DNA of 64,000 bases, from assembly GCF_947179165.1 (NCBI RefSeq), contig NC_077243.1, positions 51,326,001-51,390,000 on the forward strand. The letters are read 5' to 3'. The position numbers and the translations under genes are program-made. The notes beneath the pieces were generated by a model that was not told the origin of the DNA, made no database searches, and saw nothing but the letters and a program-made list of their open reading frames with translations. Shown piece by piece: positions 21,802-33,460 of the stretch (positions are counted from its first letter, which is position 1; every line of letters begins with the position of its first letter). Origin of the DNA: Solanum dulcamara. Taxonomy: Eukaryota; Streptophyta; Magnoliopsida; Solanales; Solanaceae.

Positions 21802-22117
21802 TGCTACACCCCGTACTTTGGTAACTTGAAATGCTTCTTAAGCTTCTTAATTTTATGGGAAGGATCTTAAGTTTCTTAGAAGTCGTCATGTGAGTCAGGT
21901 AATCTATAATGCTATCAAATAATCCTAAGGAAACGAGAAGGAGATACTCCATAAGAGAGAGTCGTACGGCTCGACTTACTTGTGAAATCTATTACTTGGT
22001 ACATTTTACATACTAAGCTACTTGAGTACACGTCGAGCTTAAGTAGCAAGGAATACATTGGCTCTTGAAGTAAGACGAGATTACTAGCTCACAAAAGAGA
22101 AATAAGGAAACGATGCT

Positions 22118-22376
22118 CCTACTAGAAGCAAGTAGGTGATGCACCTACTTGGAAAAGTAGGTGATGCACCTACTTAGGGTCAAGTAGGTGATGCAGCATC
22201 TTGGGTGAATCACCCGCTGCCACGTGGCAACCAATGATTGGAGGCATATTAAGGTGGCGCCCTAGGGGGATGCCACATGTCACCCCTAGAGGGATTCCAT
22301 ATGGAACCTGCTAAGGATGCATATATATATATATATATGTATGGATGACTAAGGATTCATATATATATATGTATGG
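22118..22376 (+). promoter_or_regulatory. LTR E2 promoter with duplicated TATA block
   Basis: Hairpin cluster of aagtaggtgatgcac copies (22130-22196) with matching cctactt arms, then two TATA runs (about 22320-22337 and 22359-22370), each followed by gtatggatga. LTR1 has one such block and then 'cagctttggacttagcc', which is missing here. Confidence 0.55.
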
Positions 22377-22413
22377 ATGACAAGGGAGAGGCAGCCACGG
22401 GTTGCTCCAATTT

Positions 22414-22789
22414 AAGGTAAGTACTCTGATTTTGTTCCATGAATTTATTATTTAAGGTATCTCACAGTTATATTATGGGGTTTAATAGAGTAAAATTACT
22501 ATTTTTGTATGCAAAGAAGGTACACGAACAGTCCGCAACTTTCAGCATGTTTAGGAGTTTCCGAAGTTAATTTTCAGCAAGTTTGGGAAGCCGTTTGTTA
22601 AAGTATGGCTTGGTTCTATTCTCCCACGTTATGGTAAGGGTTTGGAAATGATATTAAGGTGTTAATAATTTAAAATCATGTCTTGGAGCATCACCAAATG
22701 GATAACAAGTAGTCCGCGCGATTTCAGCAAGTTTGAAGAGTTTTCGAGGCGCGATTTGGCGAGTTTGGGCCAATTTCGGGTAAGGTGAG
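22414..22789 (+). repeat. Triplicated AAGGTAAG-capped module in LTR E2
   Basis: Caps at 22414-22421 (aaggtaag), 22601-22608 (aagtatgg) and 22782-22789 (aaggtgag), spaced 187 and 181 bp, as in LTR E1. Confidence 0.65.
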
Positions 22790-24825
22790 GTCTTTTATTC
22801 CAATTTGAAGTTTATGGTGTTGTTATAGGGTGTTTTACACACCTTTTATGCTTCTTTCAGTGTAAAAATGTCTTAGAAATGTTTAACTTTTGAAGCAAGC
22901 TAAATTAGAGTCGCTATAGTTAAATTATAGTAGAAGCAAGGTGTTGTGCTTGTGGTGTGCTGCTGCAGGTGTGTGGTGGTGTGTTGAAGGGAATAAAAGT
23001 ATTCTAAAAGGTTTTTGTGGGATGCTTCTTGCATCCACATGACCCCTCGTTTCGTACCATTAAAGGTTTTGCGAAATAAAGACTAGAAACCCTATTTTGG
23101 TATCGTAATTTTCAGCAAGTTGCTTGGAGCTTATGTTGTGTAATGTTGACATATTTTAGTTGTATATGAGCTGCAGGTTATTGGTTTTTGTTTGCTTTAG
23201 TGATTAGGGATCTAGTTGTAAATTCGGATAGGGCATGTTATAGGGGAGGTGCTGCCCAATTTCTGCTAACTCCTTAACTAACTAAGGAACTAGTCGAGAA
23301 GGTGAGCGAGGAGATAAGTTCTATGAATACTCGTATGTAACTTAAGATGATGGAAAGTCAAGGTTTGTTGATGCTCGTATTACTTTCATGTTAAATAGGT
23401 TCAACAGACGACGAGGCGAACGTGTTAAGAGTAATTTATAAGAGGTATGTAAAGCTAACGTTTCCTTCTTTTGGCATGTTTTTGGCATAATTATGTAAGG
23501 CTTAGACTTTCTTTGGAATTGTGTTCGGCATAAATGTATTAAGATTATTCTATCTGTTGTCATGTTTTGGGCATAAATATGTAAAGCTAGTCTTCCTTTT
23601 TGGCATGGTTTTTACGAAACAAGTATATGACTTTCATATGATTCCAAATAAGTTCGTATTCTTAAAGCCACTAGGGTGGCCAATCTCTTTACTTCCAAAA
23701 GATATTTTGTTATGCATTGATAGGTGTATATAATTCCCAGAAGTTCTAATTTGACATAGTTCATAGTGACTTTCAAAAGGTACTTGATATGACTCTTGTC
23801 TCGATTTTGAACAAAAGCTCATTTTGATTATTCCGTCGAGTCTCAACTATGATTTAAACTGCATATAGTTTCTCACTACTCTACTCGTGGATGCCTCAAT
23901 GCTTCCTTCACCGAGCCTAGGTTAGGGTTAGTTACCGTGCGTACTTCTCTGCATTGTTCGTCATGCCCCGACGTGAGGGGGAAGGTATGACCTATACATG
24001 GGTTTGATTTGTGGAGTTATGATGTTCCATGTACACCTATGATATGATATGATCTAATATGACCATCTGATATGATATGATCTGTTATGGAGCTATGGCC
24101 TACTCTGGAGTTATGATGTGCTATGGCGCAAATGAAAGGGCGGCGACCACGTTTTGTATTTGTTTACCGAGTCCCATAATAGGGCCGGATATGGCATATA
24201 TTTTTTTGCATACATTATCTGTGGTTATGAAAAACATTTTGATATTCTTGATATTTTTCTCACTTTTGCACTTTCTGTTCTAGTAATGGCTTTACTTATT
24301 ACAGTCCATGCTTTACATACTCAGTACATATGTCGTACTGACCCCTCTTTCATCGGGGGGCTACGTTTCATGCCACAGGTATAGATGTTGACTTTAGAGA
24401 TCCTCCAGCTTAGGGTTTCCACTCATCTATGTTGGAAGTGCTCCACTATTCTGGAGCCTAACTTTTATTACTAGTTATTTGATGTACATATTTATTTATC
24501 CAGGGGTACGGCAGGGGACCTTTCCCGCCATATGATACAGTTATTACTCTTAGAGGCCTATAGATAAGTGTATGTGGGTTATTTGTGAGTATGTTATATT
24601 ATACATGTCATTGTGTTATGGCATCCTTGTTGGTCTGCATGCCCTTTTAGGATATGGTACAAATGAAAGAGGTCATACATACACAAAAAAGTTTTAATTC
24701 ATTGGGATATTTATGAGTAGTATAACTTTATTTATAGTTCGATTTGACTAAAGCTGATAGGTATGTATATGGATACTCAACTCGGGTACCAGATGCGGCC
24801 TATGGGGTTGGGTCATGATAATGGC

Positions 24826-25580
24826 CTAGCTAGTGGATCTACAAATAGAACATGTTCATAATTAGGAGTCTACCTTGGAAAAGTAGCCTCCTCCTTCTCA
24901 ATGTTGGTATCATCGGATTCCATGTTATAGCTCAAATAGTCATATTGTCGGTTATGGTTCCTATCCCACATATGTATGATCTATTAAGTATGTTATGATT
25001 TTGAATTTATGTTTTTAAATGCTTTGGTCAATATGATTTTCTCATGACTTTATGTATTCTATCTAATCATATGATTTACTTGACCTTTGCATTCCATGAT
25101 TTATGTTGCATGTCACGCCCTCATACTTAGTACATTCCAACGTACTAATGCATACTTTTTGCCTACATTGTCTCATAATGTAGGGGTTGAGGTTGAAGAT
25201 CCTTATCATCCATGTAACTAGTAGGCATTCCCTATCTGAAGGTGTTGTGGTGAGTCCTCCTTGACTGGAACAAGTTTCAAGTTGGTTACTATTTTCTTTT
25301 CAAAATACTTTTGCTTATGTTGTATATTGAGGGTAAGCTAGGGATATATCTTATCCCCTGCCTATACTCATGTTTAGAGATATGTAGTTGGACATATGTT
25401 TGAGTCTATGTTGTCATAAGATATTTTCAGATTTTTATTCATGGTTTTAAACTCTCTTATGATGTTTCTACTTTTATATTTTACCTTATGTATGCTTATT
25501 ATATGTACAAAAGGCTTGGTTGGATCCTTTCAGGGTTTCAATCGTCGTGTTACAACTAGGCCCTAGGTCAGGTCGTGACA
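24826..25580 (+). repeat. Element D 5' LTR, right part
   Basis: Follows the TSD of E and ends ggtcaggtcgtgaca, immediately before the D primer-binding site. Total LTR D length is about 1.98 kb. Confidence 0.85.
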
Positions 25581-25584
25581 AACT

Positions 25585-25596
25585 TGGTATCAGAGC
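25585..25596 (+). promoter_or_regulatory. Primer-binding site of element D
   Basis: Exact TGGTATCAGAGC four bases after the LTR; complement of initiator tRNA-Met. Confidence 0.9.
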
Positions 25597-25802
25597 ACAA
25601 ACTTTTTTTTCAAGTGTCCTAGGATGTTCAACATGCCACGTCAAGTAGATTATTATTAGTAGGTGTGAAGCGCGTCACACTTATTTGTAGGAGGCGATGA
25701 GGCATTTAAGAAGTCTCAGTTCTTTTATGATCCATGGCGTGCTATAGAGTTTATGTTAAGACTTGTTTTCCCTAATAGTCTTTCTTTGTGATTTTCAGAA
25801 AA

Positions 25803-26845
25803 ATGGCTCCAAGAAGACCACCATTTCCAAGGGGAGAGAATGTTAATGAAGCCCAAGCTCCCCCAGCTCCTCAAGATAATGGTCCTCTACCGGAGCAAGT
25901 GACTAATGCGGAGTTCCAAACCGCTATCACTATGCTAGACAGAGTAGTGACCAACCAAGGTGTCGTAGCTCCTCCTAATGTTTCTACTCCAGCCTCAAGA
26001 GTAAGGGATTTTGCAAGAATAAATCCTCTGTAATTTCATTGCTCAAAGGTTGATGAGGATCCTCAAAAGTTCATTGATGAATTATACAAGATAGTGAGTC
26101 TTATGGGGGTGACTTTAGAAGAAATAGTGGAGTTTGCGGCTTACCAACTTAAAGGTGTTGCTCAAATATGGTACACTCAATGAATGTTTGAGAGGGTGGA
26201 TGAAGGTCCTGTCGAATGGAAAACTTTCAAACTTGCTTTCCTAGATTACTTTTTCCCTCTTGAGTTAAGGGAGGTTAAAGTGATAGAGTTTATAAATATT
26301 TGACAAGGCAACATGGGGATAAGGGACTATTCCTTCAAGTTTACTAAGCTATCCAAGTATGCTCCTTCAATGGTTGCCGATCCACATACCTGAATAAGTA
26401 AATTTATATCTGGGGTGTCCAACTTGGTTTCTAAGGAATATGACACTGCTATGCTTGTTAAGTATATGGACATATGTCGGCTTATGACTTTTGCCGAACA
26501 AATTGAAGGAGAAAAGCTCAAAGAAATGAGGGTGAGGGATTCTAAGAGGGCCTGGTATGAAAGTGGGTTCTCCAATGCTAGGACCGTTGGTAGCAGTGGA
26601 TGCTGTCATCAAGGCCATTGCTCGGGAAAAAAGTTTACTAAGTATAAGGTGCCATACCCTAAAGCTCAAGGTAAAGGAGGTGCAAATGCTAGTAACCCTT
26701 CTCTTCCAATATGAGAAAAGTAATGAAGGAATCATAGAGGAAAGTGCTTGATCGGAATGGGTGCTTGCTATGGATGCGGAAAGATAGTCCATAAGCGATC
26801 CGAGTGCCCTATTATAGCCAACAAGGGTAGAGATGGTCATCCTAT
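25803..26845 (+). pseudogene. Gag of element D (capsid + zinc knuckle), broken
   Basis: Starts [18 protein letters not shown]; the ATG at 25803 is preferred because the family Gag begins Met-Ala/Pro-Pro-Arg. Stops at about 26031, 26181, 26300 and 26391 and frameshifts between 26540 and 26750 break it. Capsid features include a 'DPQKFIDELYK' block, 'AAYQLKGVAQIWYTQ', 'LEFR/LELREVKVIEF' and 'YSFKFTKLSKYAP'. A CX2CX4HX4C knuckle (CYGCGKIVHKRSEC, 26766-26807) binds RNA in intact Gag. Gag would form the cytoplasmic particle that packages element RNA. Confidence 0.88.
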
Positions 26846-26899
26846 AAGAGGCCAAGTGCAACAAGGCGCCCAAGATCAACTTAAGGGTGGCCAATGCAA

Positions 26900-27366
26900 T
26901 AACCGATTCTATGCTCTTTATGCTAGGCAAGAGGTTGATGAGGCTCCCGATGTGGTCACAGGTTTGTTACGAGTCTTTAACTTTGATTTATATTCATTTG
27001 TTGATCCGGGTGCCAACTTTTCTTTTGTTACTCCTTACTTTTCTATGCGATTTGATATGTGCCCCAAAGTGTTGATAGAACCTTTTTCGGTTTATACTCT
27101 CGTCGGTGGTTCGCTATTAGCCGTGAGCTTATAGAAATTGTCATGCATGGGTTTTGCACAAAGTTATTCCATATGACCTTGTTGAACTTGATATGACTGA
27201 CTTCGACATCATTCTTGGTATAGATTAGTTATATGCCACTTATGCATCTATATCTTGTAGAACTCATGTAGTTAAGTTTCACTTCCCTAATGAACCTATT
27301 CTTGAATGGAAGGTTAATGATTCAGGGGTTAAGAGTTGATTCATCTCATGTATTAAGGCCCGAAGA
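26900..27366 (+). pseudogene. Aspartic protease of element D
   Basis: Frame 26748-27134 continues from the zinc knuckle into LLRVFNFDLYSFVDPGANFSFVTP, with the chromovirus DPGA form of the catalytic Asp-X-Gly at 27003-27014, then a stop at 27132. A second frame carries the 'DFDIILGIDWL'-like segment (LVELDMTDFDIILGID, about 27180-27230) that joins protease to RT. The intact protease would cut the Gag-Pol polyprotein. Confidence 0.8.
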
Positions 27367-28260
27367 ATGATTTCCAAAGGGTGCATTTATCATTTTATGC
27401 GAGTTAGGGACATTGATCCCAAAACTCCTACTTTTGAGTCGGTCCCTATAGTTAAGGAGTTCTCTGACGTGTTTCCCGATGATTTACCCTGTATTTCTCC
27501 CAAAAGGGATATCGACTGTGGCATAGATCTCCTTCCCAATGCCAAACCTATCTATATTCCTTCTTACCATATAGCTTCGGAAGAATTTAAGGAGTTGAAA
27601 GAACAATTGAAGGATTAGTTAGATAAGGATTTTATAAGACCAAGTATTTCACCTTGGGGTGCTCCCGTGTTATTTGTTAGGAAGAAAGATGGGTCACTCT
27701 GAATATGTATAGACTACTGGCAATTGAATAAGGTCACCATAAAGAACACATATCCAATCCCAAGTATAGATGACTTTTTTGATCAATTACAAGGAGCAAG
27801 CTATTTTTCTAAGATTGACCTCCATTTCAGTTATCATCAATTGAGGGTAAGGGAGTGTGATTTTCCCAAGATGGACTTTTGGACAAGGTATGGTCATTTT
27901 GAATTTGTAGTAATGTCATTTGGGTTGACAAATACCCCAGCTATATTAATGGATTTGAAGAATCGCATTTTTAAGCCATATTTGGATATGTTTGCAGTGG
28001 TGTTTATTGATGATATCTTGATTTACTCTCGGAATGAGGAAGATTATATGGTTCACTTGAGGATTGTGTTGCAAAAATTGAGGGAAAAGAAACTATTCGC
28101 TAAATTTAGTAAGTGCAAATTTTGGCTAAGAGAGGTTGCATGTCCATGTGGTATCCGGTGATGGGATTAAAGTAGTTCCAAAGAAAATGGAGGTAGTTAA
28201 AAATTGGCCTAGACCATTATCTCCTTTGGACATTAGAAGCTTTTTAGGCTTATTTAGATA
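27367..28260 (+). pseudogene. Reverse transcriptase of element D
   Basis: Motifs in order: VKEFSDVFPDDLP, RDIDCGIDLLPNAKPIYIP, a stop, ISPWGAPVLFVRKKDGSL, stop, [48 protein letters not shown], and the catalytic FIDDILIYS at about 28002-28028 (both Asp present). A frameshift near 28136-28140 leads to [19 protein letters not shown] and [12 protein letters not shown]. Stops fall at 27616 and 27702. The palm region between the stops is open, so decay here is mild compared with element H. Confidence 0.92.
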
Positions 28261-28831
28261 CTATAGAAGGTTTTTTGAAAGTTTATCATCTATTGCTTCG
28301 CCTTTAACTAAGTTGATACAAAATAAGGAAAAATTTCAAAGGTCGGAAGAATGTGAGAAAAGTTTTCAAATATTGAAAGATCTTCTTACGTCGTCTCCTA
28401 TTTTGATATTGCATGAAGGTTCAGATCGGTTTGTTCTTTATTGTGACGCTTCGCGTGTTGGTTTGGGTTGTTTGTTGATGCAATATGGTAAGATTATAGC
28501 TTATGCCTCTAGGAAACTTATAGTACATAAAAGAAACTATCCAACCCATGATCTAGAACATGCGGTGGTTGTGTTTGCATTGAGAATTTGATGCCACTAT
28601 TTTTATGGGGTGCATGTTGATGTATTTACATACCACAGAAGCTTGCAATATGTGTTTATTCAAAAGGAATTAAATCTTAGGAAAAGGAGATGGCTTGAAC
28701 TTCTAAAAGACTATGACATGAGTGTATTCTATCATCTGGGTAAGCCAAATATTGTAGTCGATGCTCTTAGTCGATTGTCTATGGGTAGTGTCACACATGT
28801 TGAGGAAGGTAAAAGGGAATTGGTCAAATAG
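28261..28831 (+). pseudogene. RNase H of element D
   Basis: [19 protein letters not shown] holds the first catalytic Asp. [25 protein letters not shown] carries the second acidic position, and after a stop at 28589 HVDVFTYHRSLQYVF and KPNIVVDALSRLS complete the domain. The stop replaces a Trp codon found in relatives. The domain would remove the RNA strand during reverse transcription. Confidence 0.9.
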
Positions 28832-28918
28832 GTACATAGATTTGTATGTTTAGGTGTGGTTTTGTTTGATTCTAATGATGCAGGCATTCTTATATATAAT
28901 ATTTCGGAATAGTCTGTT

Positions 28919-29790
28919 ATGGCAGAAGTCAAGGCCAAGCAAGACAATTATCCAACTTTGGTCAAATTGAAGAAGTCGGTTGATAAGAACTCCGTTGAGG
29001 CTTTCTCCCTAGGAGAAGATGGGGTACTACATTACCAAGGTTGGTTATGTGTTCCAAATGTTGATGGAATAAGAGAGTTGATATTGAATGAGGCCCATAG
29101 TTCTCGAAATTCCATTCATCCAGGATCCGCCCACATGTATTGTGAATTGAGGGAAATATATTGGTGGAATGGAATGAAGAAATATATAGCGGAGTTCGTG
29201 GCTAAGTGTACTAATTTCCAATAAGTGAATATTGAACATTAAAGGCCGGGAGGTCTAGCTCAAGAAATTAAAATTCCTACATGGAAGTGGGATGATGTGA
29301 ATATGGACTTTATCATGGGTTTGCCTCGTACTAGAAGATAACATGATTCTATTTGGGTCATTGTGGACCAAATGACCAATCGACGCATTTTCTACTAATC
29401 AAAACTTCTTATGGTACCTAAGACTATGCTAAGTTGTACATTAGTGAACTTGTGAAACTTTATGGTGTTCCTTTGCCAATTATATCGGATAGAGGTACTC
29501 AATTTAGTTAATATTTTTGGAATTCATTTTAAAAAGGTCTTGGCACTAAAGTTAAGCTAAGTACAACTTTTAATCCTCAAACCGATGGGCAAGACGAAAG
29601 AACAATTCAAATATTGGAGGATATTTTAAGCACATGTGTGATTAATCTTAGAGAAAGTTGGGATGACCATTTTCCATTGATTGAGTTCGCTTACAATAAT
29701 AGTTATAACTCTAACATCCAAATGGCTCCTTTCAAAGCCTTGTACGGGAAGAGATGTAGGTCTTCGGTGGGGTAGTTTAAAGTTGGTGAG
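28919..29790 (+). pseudogene. Integrase of element D
   Basis: N-terminal zinc domain: HSSRNSIHPGSAHMYCEL...YWWNGMKKYIAEFVAKCTNF. The His pair is present, but the last zinc ligand Cys has become Phe (CTNF for CxxC), followed by a stop. The core reads DSIWVIVDQMT (first Asp), a degraded ISDRGTQF segment (frame change), FNPQTDGQDERTIQ (catalytic Glu region) and FAYNNSYNSNIQMAPFKALYGKRCR. Multiple stops and frameshifts lie between 29220 and 29780. Confidence 0.9.
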
Positions 29791-30352
29791 ATGGCGTTGA
29801 TTTTTCTATATTTGGTAATTGATGCAATGGAGAAAGTAAGGCTCATAAGAGAAAGATTGAAAATGGGTCAAAACCATCAAAAGTCCTATTCGGACAATAG
29901 GAGAAGAGAGCTTGAATTTGATATGGATGATATGGTATATTTAAAGATTTCACCTATAAAAGGGGTAATGCAGTTTGGTAAGAAAGGGAAGTTGAGCCCT
30001 AGATATATAGTACAGTATAGGATATTGAAGCTCATTGGCAAGGTAGCATATAATTTAGACTTGCCACTTTAGTTGGCTTTAGTTCATCCGGTATTTCATG
30101 TGTCGATGTTGAGGAAGTTTGTGGATGATACAAATTCTATTGTACCAAGGGAGAACTTAAGTATTGAAGAGAATTTGACTTATGAGGAGGTTCCGATTGA
30201 GATTTTAGACCGATAAGTGAAGAGGTTGAGAAATAAAGATGTTGCATTTGTCAAAGTGTTGTGGAGGAATCAACAAGTAGAGAGTGCTACGTGGGAAGTA
30301 AAATCGTACATGATGAAGCGATATCGTTATCTCTTTCCTTTCACTCAAGCCT
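29791..30352 (+). pseudogene. Integrase tail and chromodomain of element D
   Basis: RRELEFDMDDMVYLKISPIKGV and QFGKKGKLSPRYIVQYRI belong to the integrase C-terminal fold. After a stop at 30070 come VHPVFHVSMLRK and LRNKDVAFVKVLWRNQQVESATWEV, the chromodomain of Tekay/Del-type chromoviruses, ending at FPFTQA and a stop at 30351. Chromodomains bias insertion toward heterochromatin. Confidence 0.88.
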
Positions 30353-30607
30353 AAAGGTACTAAGTAGCTCATGATCAAATCGATTAAACTTCTATACTTC
30401 AGCTCTATTTGTCATTCATATGCGTGCATGATTCATGAAAATGATTTCTATCAAGGACTATGTTTTATTTTAAGCACAAAGTTTACACGGTATATGCATT
30501 TTTCAAGGTGTCCTCATGTCCATGTTGGGTTTCTAAATTCTTTTTCCATGTCTTTCCTATATTAGTTGAATCTCATTTGAGGAAGAATGTTCTCAAGGGG
30601 GAGATAT
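30353..30607 (+). other. Element D 3' untranslated region with polypurine tract
   Basis: Short untranslated stretch after pol. The purine run at 30594-30604 (caagggggaga) directly precedes the truncated 3' LTR, with 'atttgaggaagaatgttctc' before it. Confidence 0.7.
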
Positions 30608-30910
30608 TTAAACATCCCTAAAAATATCCATAAAATACCTTAAGAATGCCTTGAAAATAGGCCGCTCATGTAACTTATCATTCTTAATCCTTTTGAAAAA
30701 TCTGAGTTTGGAATATCAATCAGGGGTCAAAACCTATGGAAAAATGGTCTCGGTGGATTTTTAGGAACCGTAGATCGGAAGAAGGATTTTTGAAGAATTC
30801 ACAAAAACAGTATGGTCTACGACAGGACCACGTCACAAACCTGGGAAGCATTTCTGGCCGAATTGAGTTTTTATAAGGGATATTTTAGACTTGTCCCAAA
30901 TTATTAGTAT
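30608..30910 (+). repeat. Element D 3' LTR, truncated
   Basis: Matches 16158-16460 and then stops abruptly after ccaaattattagt. CpG sites of the LTR1 hairpin are lost here. Confidence 0.85.
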
Positions 30911-31014
30911 GGTACGAATACGTCAATTAATTATATATTACTGTTGATATTAAAAGCCCTGTATGGCTTCGGTTTGAGATGAAATTAAAAGCCCTATGCG
31001 GTTGTGATATGATA

Positions 31015-31019
<5 letters not shown>

Positions 31020-31074
<55 letters not shown>
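31020..31074 (+). repeat. (AT)n microsatellite
   Basis: About 27 dinucleotide units with one 'tgt' interruption. The E counterpart at 20832-20846 has only 'gaataaatatatg', so the array grew in F. Confidence 0.95.
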
Positions 31075-31075
<1 letters not shown>

Positions 31076-31426
31076 TGGCCTTGTTAGGCATTATTGGTAT
31101 TTTCTGCTTCCATTCGGTAGGGGAGAAAGGGCCTTTTGAAATTCTTTGTCCTCGTAAGTTTTGGGATAAGTAGGGAGGATAGAGGAAACTCTGCCAAAAT
31201 TTTCCCAAAACAAGGAAAGGGAATGAAACATAGATTCTTAATATATCTTGGAAGTTGATATCGAGTACCCTTATTATGTTTAACTAAAGCTGTAGGAAGT
31301 ACTCCCTGTATTGTCGATAAGGGGCACCCTTTTTACTTGGGGAATTGTATGTCAGAGAAACAAAAGCCTATCTAAGCAGTACAGTTCAGACCACGGTATC
31401 TCTAGCCATATTGGTGCTATAGGACA

Positions 31427-31452
31427 AAAATAAATAAATAAATAAATAAAAA
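31427..31452 (+). repeat. (TAAA)n microsatellite
   Basis: About six uninterrupted taaa units. Confidence 0.9.
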
Positions 31453-33460
31453 TCTCTTAGGTTGAAGGGTAAGATGTCCAGCGATTGAGTTTCACTTCTC
31501 TTGAAAAGTACCAAGCCCCCAACTCTTAGTTGTAAATTAGATAAGTTGTTGATGACTCGAGGAACTCAGGGGGAGACCATGTGAGTCAAGTGTTGAAAAG
31601 TACTATGATGGTTAAGGGATTTTAGTTTTCTTCTAACGGTGGTTGGGAAGTGCTCTATGATAACAGTTTATTAGTTCTCCACCGACTAATTAGAGAAGGA
31701 ACTTCTAACAGAAGCACCCCAGAGTTATGTCATGAGCTGAATACTACTACAAACTAAGTGGGGGATGTGTACGTATGAATTCAAAGGTGAGGTACAACAA
31801 TATAGGGATAATGTAAGACCGTTAGTAAGGTGCACTTGGTATGTATTGACTAAGTTAAAAGCTTGTGTTGGGTACATAGTAAGGGTAAGGGGCATAAGGT
31901 ATAAGGGAACGATGTGTGTACATAACATTTTCCCAAAAATAACGGAACTCCTAAGAGATAAAGACAGCAAACTTAAGGGATAAATGGTGCAACTTCCATT
32001 CACCCCAAGAAACAAAGGATATAGGTTGGAATAAAGTTACTACTCCGAGAGAACCTTAGACAGTCATTGTTGGAATATAAGTGTTGCTTAGTTACAATTT
32101 GGGACGGCTACAAGTGTGGATTAACCTTTCATAAAGATAAATATAATCTGGCCTTGGACGAGCTATTCCATGGGTCCCATTGCTCAAATATAGATTAATG
32201 GATTAGGTGTTGCACTATGTATAGAAAGGTTGTTGTCGCCTCGGGATTTAGCCAAGGTTCCGTACACAGATAATCAAGTTATAAAATATGCAGAAAGATG
32301 GGGACATGATATAGTACCAAGTAGATTGGGGAAGGAGGTTGAACGAAATTGAGACTGGACATAGAAATGTAGAACAAGGTATCAACAGATAAAGGTATAA
32401 GTACCCTCTAAAAGGGGGGAATCAAGTGAGAAAACTGCAAGGGGAAGATGGAGGCAATTGACGTGGTAGCATATGTAAGACGGATGTTTAAACTTCAATA
32501 AGATCCCTTGCTGAACCAGGTTAGGAAGGTCTGGAAGTCACCAATAATAGGATAAAAGTCTGAATGCAATGTAAGGCAGTGTTAAGAAGTTTTTAACAAG
32601 ACATTAAATGATATCATGCTAGACCAAAAGCCAAAATGTTGGCTATAGAGTTGGTCACAAATGATGTTTCAATAAATAAATAACCAAGGAAAAATGAACC
32701 CAAAACCTCCTATGATAGGGGACGAGAGGAGCAAAGAGTAAATAAGGGACAATAAAGGAATATAACAAGATGGGACAAGCAAGATTCAATCTGACTGAGA
32801 TGCGTACAGCAGAAGGAACCAGGAGATGGAAGGATTACATCTGCCTCATATAAGTTGCATCATAATGGTTGTGCAACCTACGCGTATGTATATATAAGCA
32901 TCAGGCTAAGTGAGTAAGTGCATGATAAAAAGAATAAGGGTTCAATAATGGCAATGCAGTTATGATGTTTTGAATACCATACCGAGAGATATGAAGATAG
33001 GTTAAGCCAAACTATCGAGATGGAATCAGTCCTACGGGCAAAGTAAGACATGGCCACGATTGGACCAAAAATCTACCCCAACATTGATTATAGGATAAGG
33101 TAGGAAACGACAAGGTAACATATGATACCTAACGATACGATGCTAAAATGTTTCTCATGATAAGTTGAATACCTTCTCATATTTTTGTAAAGGTAAAGGA
33201 TGACACGAGATAACATATCCAAAGTGTTACAAGATACGGCAAGCTGGGATAAGGAAATTATGAGATAATTTAACCAAGAGGAGCAGAACTAACTTGTTCC
33301 TAAAGGATGGTAGACTTATATGCCAATTTTTCAGAATTATATCGAATAATGATAGACAGAGCACAGAACGACTATGAGAGCCATTATATGAGGGGACTTC
33401 AGCATTATTTAACAGCCAACCCTAAGGATTAGAAAAAAAAAGAAACCCAAAAGGTAAAGC

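Larger units (their letters stand above)
17387..24820 (+). mobile_element. Element E, short-internal LTR element with a 5S rRNA insert
   Basis: LTRs 17387-20386 (3000 bp) and 21802-24820 (3019 bp) flank just 1415 bp. TSD atggt/atggc (four of five identical). The primer-binding site and polypurine tract are present; no protein-coding domain is. In the first ~158 bp the two LTRs differ at 18 positions by my count, so the insertion is old. Relative to F, about 1.6 kb of internal DNA is replaced by 5S rRNA sequence. The element could only have moved with proteins supplied by relatives. Confidence 0.9.
21802..24820 (+). repeat. Element E 3' LTR
   Basis: Starts tgctacaccccgtactttgg and ends ggttgggtcatgata (CA end mutated to TA). 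Colinear with 17387-20386. Differences include a duplicated TATA block and loss of about 60-90 bp just after it, and a segment around 22845-22870 absent from LTR1. Confidence 0.9.
16158..30910 (+). mobile_element. Element D, chromovirus with gag-pol, 3' LTR truncated
   Basis: 5' LTR (16158-17386 and 24826-25580), primer-binding site, gag, protease, RT, RNase H, integrase, chromodomain, polypurine tract and the first 303 bp of the 3' LTR, all plus strand and in Ty3/gypsy order. It is interrupted by element E in the 5' LTR and truncated at 30910. The coding part is full length but carries many stops. A possible TSD copy (taaag, 16153-16157) has no partner because the right end is lost. Confidence 0.9.
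30911..33460 (+). mobile_element. Element F internal non-coding region (5' truncated)
   Basis: Begins within the internal DNA of the A/E family (counterpart of about 20760 in E), so its 5' LTR and primer-binding site are missing. No gag, protease or RT motifs in 2.5 kb, only short chance frames. Contains an AT microsatellite (31020-31074) and a TAAA repeat (31427-31452). The last 200 bp match the left end of the window. Confidence 0.65.

Noticed and set aside
26367..26930. 187-codon minus-strand frame
   Set aside because: It is the antisense of the element D gag region, whose plus-strand product is clearly recognisable.
30927..31208. 93-codon minus-strand frame with an Ile-Tyr run
   Set aside because: The run is the translation of the (AT)n microsatellite.
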